10,387 bases of DNA. It comes from an uncultured Chloroflexota bacterium (GTDB taxonomy: Bacteria > Chloroflexota > Anaerolineae > Aggregatilineales > Phototrophicaceae). Each line of letters begins with the position of its first letter. Within the stretch, counting starts at the first letter, position 1. The DNA is taken from NCBI GenBank assembly GCA_937974245.1, contig CALJKV010000089.1, positions 1-10,387 of the forward strand, in the 5' to 3' direction. The notes beneath the pieces are model-generated. The model made no database searches. It was not told where the DNA came from and worked only from the letters and a program-made list of their open reading frames with translations. This document shows positions 5,999 through 10,387 of this stretch, piece after piece. Position numbers and translations under genes: made by a program.

Positions 5999-7840
5999 CT
6001 AACCCCCGATTGGCTCGGTGTAATAGGCACCCGGTTCGCCCTCTGCGATCCAGCCTTCCGTGCCGTCAAAATTTACGCGATACCACTGGTAACGCCCCAC
6101 GCACACCGGCCCTTCCAGCACGGTAAACACCGAACCAGCAGGGACTTCCATCACTTTGACATTACTCACACCGGCTGCGCTGCGCATGTTGATCGGCAGC
6201 GGATCGTCATCCATCACCCGCCCCGATTCACCAACTACCAGGCGTGGTGAGGGCGAGTCGGAACAGTCCACAGCGGCAGGCGTCGGCACACTGACAGATG
6301 GCGGTACGCTCGACAGCGTTCCGGTATTCCGGCTCAACGTACGGTCATCCTCGACCCGTTCCACAGCCCATCCTTCAATGCCATCGGCTGTGCGGATTTT
6401 CCACCAGGTTAAGTCTTCGGCGATCTGTGGCCCGTCAATTACCTGGGCGACCACGCCCGGTGGCAGCTGGGTGACAATCGTAAAGTTGCGGCCTGCGCCC
6501 TCACGCATTCTGAGGGCATCTTCATCAGTTGTGACGATCACCTCAGCCCCAATCGCCAGTGCTGGCTGAAGTGTCTGTTCAGTTTCCACCCGTTCGACCG
6601 CCCACCCTTCGACACCATCCTGGGTACGGACGCGCCACCAGGCGTAACCATCAGCCTTGCGCGGCCCTTCCAGCAAAGTTACGGTGTCTTCACGGAACAG
6701 CCTGCCGATGATTTCAAACGAGATCCCCGGCCCCTGGCGCAGATTCAGGCGGTCAAAGCCGGTGGTGAAGACGACAGCGGTATCATTCACCGCCAGATTG
6801 TAGGTGAGGAAGGTTTCGGTCAGCGTGTCACCTGTCTCGACGACTTGCGGTATAGGCGTTGCTGATGTCGCAGTCGCGTTTCCGGTCGTAGTGGGAACAC
6901 TGGCGACCTGCCCGGTGATAGACAGCGTGAGGACAGCTTCGCCTTCACTGCCTCCGCCTGCATGGGTCACCAGCAGCGTGTAGGTGCCGCTGGCAGGGGC
7001 GGTGAAGCGGGCGACGGCGTCCAGGTTGATGCCGCTGTCATCGTCAGCAGCAACCGCCGTCCCATCCGGCGCCAGCACCACCAGCAGCGGGTCCAGCTCT
7101 GAGCCAACCTTTGTATTGGCGGCCACCCGCACCAGTTGACCGGCCCCGGCTTCAAACGGGATGCTAAAGACCGAGCCTTCCGACATGCCCAGCACTTCGC
7201 CCCGCATGGCGCTGGCCGCATCCCGGTCAATCGTCCGTTTGCGAACCAGATTCACATATTCCGCCCAGTCGGCATTCGACCGATTATCGCCCAGTGCCCG
7301 GTAGACATGCCCACGTGCCAGATACGCCTGGTCATACCCACTATTCAGCGCCAGTGACTCATTGAGATCAGACAGCGCCCGCTCATAGTCGCCCAGTTCC
7401 AGGTAGACACTTCCCCGGTTGTAATAGGGGATGAACTTCTCATCGTTGCGCAGTTCGATGGAACGGTCATAATCCGCCAGCGCCCGCTCGTATTCCCCCC
7501 GGCTGGAATAGATATTGCCCCGGTTGTTGAGCGCGGCGGAATCGTTGGGGTTATTCGCCAGCACCACATTGTAATCGGCCTCGGCGCTGGTGTACTCTCG
7601 GAGTTCCGCATAGGCGTAACCCCGTGAGAAGAGTGCCCGCATATTCTGTGGATTGATTTGCAAGGCGCAGTTGAAATCCACAATAGACTCTTCCCATTCC
7701 TCGTCTGTCCATCTTTCCCTCCCCCGGCTGATGTAGGCTTCCTCACTGTTCAGGTTGCAGGTGGTGTCCTGTGCGCTTGCCGTGCCGGATACCATGCTGA
7801 AAATCAGCGTCAATACTATCAACCATCCATATTTCCGCAT
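5999..7840 (-). CDS. Secreted TPR - PPC-like - triple SH3b protein
   Basis: 613 aa. Residues 1-23 are a signal peptide (KYGWLIVLTLIFSMVSG, cut after ASA). Residues about 33-190 hold four clear TPR units (for example ALNNRGNIYSSRGEYERALA) and a degenerate fifth. Residues about 213-310 resemble a PPC-type beta-sandwich (DPLLVVLAPDGTAVAADDD, then SGTYTLLVTHAGG). A Thr/Ser-rich linker leads to three SH3b domains at about 355-418, 433-497 and 535-605. SH3b 1 and 2 share EGWAVERVE, suggesting internal duplication. It would act outside the membrane, perhaps binding cell-surface or protein partners; no catalytic motif is seen. AAAGGGGGC precedes the ATG by about 7 nt. It starts 46 bp after the acyl-CoA dehydrogenase stop with no terminator between, so co-transcription is likely. 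This architecture is common in Chloroflexota. The biological role is unknown. Confidence 0.88.
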   Translation of the reverse strand: MRKYGWLIVLTLIFSMVSGTASAQDTTCNLNSEEAYISRGRERWTDEEWEESIVDFNCALQINPQNMRALFSRGYAYAELREYTSAEADYNVVLANNPNDSAALNNRGNIYSSRGEYERALADYDRSIELRNDEKFIPYYNRGSVYLELGDYERALSDLNESLALNSGYDQAYLARGHVYRALGDNRSNADWAEYVNLVRKRTIDRDAASAMRGEVLGMSEGSVFSIPFEAGAGQLVRVAANTKVGSELDPLLVVLAPDGTAVAADDDSGINLDAVARFTAPASGTYTLLVTHAGGGSEGEAVLTLSITGQVASVPTTTGNATATSATPIPQVVETGDTLTETFLTYNLAVNDTAVVFTTGFDRLNLRQGPGISFEIIGRLFREDTVTLLEGPRKADGYAWWRVRTQDGVEGWAVERVETEQTLQPALAIGAEVIVTTDEDALRMREGAGRNFTIVTQLPPGVVAQVIDGPQIAEDLTWWKIRTADGIEGWAVERVEDDRTLSRNTGTLSSVPPSVSVPTPAAVDCSDSPSPRLVVGESGRVMDDDPLPINMRSAAGVSNVKVMEVPAGSVFTVLEGPVCVGRYQWYRVNFDGTEGWIAEGEPGAYYTEPIGG

Positions 7841-7886
7841 GATCTTGCCCCCTTTTCTGGATTATGTGCCGTGCGACATTGCCATC

Positions 7887-9038
7887 CTACTCAAATTCCT
7901 GCAAAACCTTCCGCGAAATCACCATCCGCTGAATCTCACTGGTGCCCTCGCCAATCGTCATCAGGCGCTGGTCGCGGTAAATTCGCTCCACCGGGAACTC
8001 GCGACTGTAGCCATAACTACCATGAATCTGGATGGCATTGCGAGCGGTCTTCTCGGCCACTTCCGTCGCCAGCAGTTTGCCCATCGCGGCGGCCTTACTG
8101 AAGTCCCGACCCTGGTCTTTCAACCAGGCAGCCCGCCACACCAGCAATCGCGCCGCGTCAATTTCCATCGCCGCATCCGCGATCATCCACTGTATCGCCT
8201 GGTGTTCGGCTATCGGCTTGCCGAATGTCCGCCGCTGCTGGGCGTACTTCACCGCCTCTTCAAAAGCCGCCTGCGCCAGCCCAATACTGATCGCCCCGAT
8301 TCCGATACGCCCGCCATCGAGTATCTGCATGGTCTGGTGGAAACCGCGCCCTTCTGTCCCCAGGGTGGCATCCAGCGGCACACGTACACCGTCGAAGCTC
8401 AGCATCTGGGTGGGCGAGCCTTTCAGCCCCATCTTTTTCTCCGGGGTGTGGACGGTGAAACCTTCCGTCCCCGGTTCGACCAGAATCATACTGAAACCGC
8501 GTGTGCCGGCCTCCTTGTCCGTGCGTACCAGTGTCACAATCACCGGGGCGAAACGCGGGTTAGTGATCCACGCCTTGCTGCCGTCAATAATCCAGCTATC
8601 GCCCTCTTTTACCGCTGCGGTGCGTACCCCACCCGCCAGGTCGGAACCTGCGCCCGCTTCGGTCAGTGCCAGCGCGCCCAGGACTTCGCCGCTGGTGAGT
8701 TGAGGCAGGTAACGTTCTTTCTGCGCCGCCGTCCCCCAATTAACAATCGGCGCACAACCCAGCCCGTTATGTGCCGCCAGCGAAAGCGCTGTCGAACCGC
8801 AGGCACGCCCCAGTTCCTCCAGGGCAATCGCCGCGCTCACCATATCCAGCCCGGCCCCGCCGTATTCCTCCGGCACTTGCAGTCCGGTCAGGCCAAGTTC
8901 GGGCATTTTGCGGATCGCCTCCCAGCGCATCTCGCCGGTTTCGTCTACTTCGGCGGCGTAGGGCTTGAGTTCTTTTTCGCAGAAGTCCCGTACTGCCCGC
9001 TGGTACATCCGTTGTTCACTGTTCAATTCAAAATCCAC
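7887..9038 (-). CDS. Acyl-CoA dehydrogenase
   Basis: 383 aa FAD flavoenzyme, standard length for short/medium-chain-type acyl-CoA dehydrogenases. It introduces the alpha-beta double bond in acyl-CoA (fatty acid or branched-chain amino acid breakdown), passing electrons to ETF. Signature 1 is ALTEAGAGSDLAGG; the C-terminal domain has YAQQRRTFGKPIAEHQAIQ, then SYGYSREFPVERIYRD and GEGTSEIQRMVISRKVL, with the glutamate of GEGTSE as the expected catalytic base. The frame is open to ATG 9074, but GTG 9038 has GAGGTG just upstream and gives MDFELNSEQ, the typical family start. Substrate specificity cannot be judged. No ETF, thiolase or hydratase gene is in the window. The 3' end is duplicated at 5651-5947. 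Confidence 0.93.
   Translation of the reverse strand: MDFELNSEQRMYQRAVRDFCEKELKPYAAEVDETGEMRWEAIRKMPELGLTGLQVPEEYGGAGLDMVSAAIALEELGRACGSTALSLAAHNGLGCAPIVNWGTAAQKERYLPQLTSGEVLGALALTEAGAGSDLAGGVRTAAVKEGDSWIIDGSKAWITNPRFAPVIVTLVRTDKEAGTRGFSMILVEPGTEGFTVHTPEKKMGLKGSPTQMLSFDGVRVPLDATLGTEGRGFHQTMQILDGGRIGIGAISIGLAQAAFEEAVKYAQQRRTFGKPIAEHQAIQWMIADAAMEIDAARLLVWRAAWLKDQGRDFSKAAAMGKLLATEVAEKTARNAIQIHGSYGYSREFPVERIYRDQRLMTIGEGTSEIQRMVISRKVLQEFE
7892..8106 (-). repeat. Direct repeat, copy B (intact ACAD 3' end)
   Basis: Counterpart of 5660-5874, about 181 of 215 bases identical by hand count. Confidence 0.85.
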
Positions 9039-9042
9039 GAAG

Positions 9043-9048
9043 CACCTC
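9043..9048 (-). promoter_or_regulatory. Shine-Dalgarno deciding the GTG start of ACAD
   Basis: GAGGTG lies 4 nt before GTG 9038. The upstream ATG at 9074 has no such site. Confidence 0.6.
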
Positions 9049-9084
9049 AATGAAGAAACCCATTTTTCAGACACTTTTACGCTA

Positions 9085-9112
9085 ACTATACCACCAGGCC
9101 GGAGCAGTTCAA
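9085..9112 (-). promoter_or_regulatory. Promoter of the ACAD-TPR unit
   Basis: Minus-strand TTGAAC (9112-9107), 16-bp spacer, TATAGT (9090-9085), about 47 nt before the GTG start. Confidence 0.6.
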
Positions 9113-9143
9113 AAAGACCAGAAGTTGCAAAATGTGCTGAGGC

Positions 9144-9171
9144 TTGAGTGTTGAGTCAAAAACGGTACAAT
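9144..9171 (+). promoter_or_regulatory. Promoter of the cupin-YwiC unit
   Basis: TTGAGT (9144-9149), 16-bp spacer and TACAAT (9166-9171) lie about 55 nt before the cupin ATG. It is arranged divergently from the ACAD promoter about 30 bp away. Confidence 0.5.
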
Positions 9172-9225
9172 CAATCGGAACGGACATTACAGACAGTGAA
9201 TCCGGTACCCCAAAAGGCAGATAAC

Positions 9226-9552
9226 ATGACCAATCCCTACAGATTTCTCGAAAACATCGCCGACCCGGCGGCGATCCCGGCGGAGGGTATCCTCAGCCGC
9301 ACGATTCACGATGATGACCAGGTGCGGGCGGTGCTGTTCGGCTTCGCGCCCGGCGAGGAACTTTCCGAGCATACGGCATCCATGCCGGCCATCATCCACA
9401 TCCTGCACGGTGAGGCGCGGCTCACGCTGGGCGAAGCGGCGATGGACGCGGGCACAGGCGCATGGGCGCACATGGCCGCCAACCTGCCCCACAGTGTCCA
9501 TGCCAGAACGCCGGTTGCCATGCTTCTCCTGATGCTGAAGCGCCAATCATGA
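9226..9552 (+). CDS. Small single-domain cupin protein
   Basis: 108 aa. A cupin core is visible: GEELSEHTASMPAIIHILHGEARLTLGE (residues 43-70) as motif 1 and MAANLPHSVHA (83-93) as motif 2. H49 and H89 are likely metal ligands, but the usual HxH pair of motif 1 is not complete. Function may be metal binding, sensing or a small-molecule reaction; none can be assigned. The frame extends upstream to 9148, but ATG 9226 has AAGG 8 nt upstream and is the first methionine before recognisable cupin sequence. An upstream start would also place the proposed -10 box inside the gene. The stop overlaps the next start as ATGA, so the two products are translationally coupled. Confidence 0.85.
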   Translation: MTNPYRFLENIADPAAIPAEGILSRTIHDDDQVRAVLFGFAPGEELSEHTASMPAIIHILHGEARLTLGEAAMDAGTGAWAHMAANLPHSVHARTPVAMLLLMLKRQS

Positions 9553-10355
9553 CCTCAACAACCACAACTCCGCAGATCAAACTCAAAACAGTCGCGCTGC
9601 CAGCGGAACACGGTGGTTGGGGTTTTCTGCTCGAACCAATTCTGTTGGGGCTGCTGGTTGCGCCATCCTGGGCCGGGCTGCTCATCAGCCTGGGCATGTT
9701 TGCTATGTTCCTCACCCGCCATCCGTTGAAAATGGCTGTGAATGACCGGAAACGCGGACGGCGTTATGTCCGAACTATCCTGGCGGAACGGTTCGTGATG
9801 GTCTACAGCGCGGCGATTCTGGTCTTTCTGGCGGGGGCGCTGCTATTGACTGACCTCGCGGTTTTTCTGCCGTTGGCGCTGGCGCTCCCGTTGATGGTCA
9901 TCCAGCTTTACTACGACCTGACGAACCGCAGCCGTTCAGTGCTCCCGGAACTCATTGGGCCGGTTGGCCTGGCGGCAGCCAGCAGCAGTATCGCGCTTGC
10001 CGGCGGCTGGGCACTGGCGGAGGCGCTGCCATTATGGGGCATCATCGCGGCGCGCGCCGTGCCTTCGGTGCTGTATGTCCGCGCCCGGCTGCGTCTGGAA
10101 CATGGCAAGCCAGTATCGGCCTGGCCGTCGCTGGCGGCGCACCTGCTGGGGATTGCCAGCGTGGCCCTCCTGGCCGCACTGGGCGATGCGCCCTGGCTGC
10201 CCATCATCGTGTTTGTCCTGCTGTTAGGGCGGGCGGTGCTGGGATTGTCGTCCCGGCGTAAGTCCGTCGCACCTAAGGTCATCGGCTTCCGGGAAATCGC
10301 TTACGGGCTGCTGGTGGTCGCCTCAACAGCGGCGGGGTATGCGGTAGGGATATAG
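9549..10355 (+). CDS. YwiC-like multi-pass membrane protein
   Basis: 268 aa, very hydrophobic, about eight transmembrane segments. The N-terminal PAEHGGWGFLLEPILLG matches the EHG-x-W hallmark of the YwiC-like family, followed by FLTRHPLK, a basic NDRKRGRRYVR loop and LYYDLTNRSRSVLPELIG, conserved-looking polar stretches between helices. The open frame begins at 9462, but the ATG at 9549 overlaps the cupin stop (ATGA) and gives the family's normal N-terminus. In Bacillus subtilis ywiC lies beside fnr and the nitrate reductase genes, hinting at a role in anaerobic nitrogen respiration; the molecular function is not known to me. Neither nitrate nor nitrite reductase genes are visible here, so that link is inference. 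Confidence 0.85.
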   Translation: MTSTTTTPQIKLKTVALPAEHGGWGFLLEPILLGLLVAPSWAGLLISLGMFAMFLTRHPLKMAVNDRKRGRRYVRTILAERFVMVYSAAILVFLAGALLLTDLAVFLPLALALPLMVIQLYYDLTNRSRSVLPELIGPVGLAAASSSIALAGGWALAEALPLWGIIAARAVPSVLYVRARLRLEHGKPVSAWPSLAAHLLGIASVALLAALGDAPWLPIIVFVLLLGRAVLGLSSRRKSVAPKVIGFREIAYGLLVVASTAAGYAVGI

Positions 10356-10387
10356 CGATTAGCGTATTCCGGCGCTTGTGGGCATAA

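Noticed and set aside
7755..9053. 432-aa open frame on the plus strand
   Set aside because: It lies antisense to the acyl-CoA dehydrogenase and the start of the TPR gene, both strongly supported by motifs. Its translation is rich in Arg, His, Pro and Gln, as expected of a shadow frame.
9462..9548. Longer YwiC-like protein starting at 9462
   Set aside because: The extra 29 residues are the cupin gene read in another frame; ATG 9549 gives the expected N-terminus and an ATGA overlap.
1..10387. CRISPR arrays, tRNA or rRNA genes
   Set aside because: No regularly spaced repeats and no cloverleaf or rRNA-like segments were noticed on either strand by eye.

Overview
This 10.4 kb window is gene-dense, moderately GC-rich bacterial DNA. 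It holds nine intact genes, one gene cut by the left edge (a metallophosphoesterase that is complete or nearly so), and one 3' gene fragment. Everything from base 1 to about 9040 reads on the minus strand; only the last two genes (9226-10355) read on the plus strand. The secreted TPR/PPC/SH3b protein, the ArsR-ArsC fusion and the YwiC-like membrane protein together suggest a Chloroflexota (Anaerolineae-like) bacterium. That assignment is an inference from gene style, not a database match.

Left part (1-4610): an arsenic/metalloid detoxification island. In transcription order it contains a cysteine-rich ArsR repressor (4544-4200), a small CPNC thioredoxin-like protein (4183-3935), a hairpin terminator, an ArsP/DUF318-type permease (3853-2795), and an Acr3 arsenite efflux permease (2770-1682). 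A second terminator (1476-1502) follows, then an ArsR-HTH/ArsC arsenate reductase fusion (1390-641), whose stop codon overlaps the TTG start of the metallophosphoesterase (644-1). Two almost identical inverted-repeat sites (ATTCA-N6-TGAAT) sit at the arsR promoter and just upstream of the permease, so one repressor probably controls both units. The fusion unit has a different palindrome in front of it and is probably controlled separately. Arsenate would be reduced to arsenite by the ArsC domain and expelled by Acr3. The ArsP-like permease and the thiol protein would handle organoarsenicals or redox chemistry.

Middle part (4631-9038): a ribokinase, a 3' acyl-CoA dehydrogenase (ACAD) fragment, a secreted TPR-PPC-SH3b protein, and an intact acyl-CoA dehydrogenase. 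The fragment is about 84% identical in DNA to the 3' end of the intact gene, so the secreted-protein gene lies between two direct copies of ACAD 3' sequence. A similar pattern occurs in the arsenic island: a 44-bp copy of the permease 3' end lies downstream of acr3, so acr3 is also bracketed by direct repeats.

Right part (9039-10355): a 187-bp divergent promoter region, then a small cupin protein overlapping by ATGA with a YwiC-like multi-pass membrane protein. No rRNA, tRNA, CRISPR array or intact insertion sequence is visible. The most unusual points are the two cases of genes bracketed by duplicated 3' ends, the two-site ArsR regulon, and the coupling of a phosphoesterase to an ArsR-ArsC fusion whose HTH part lacks cysteine.
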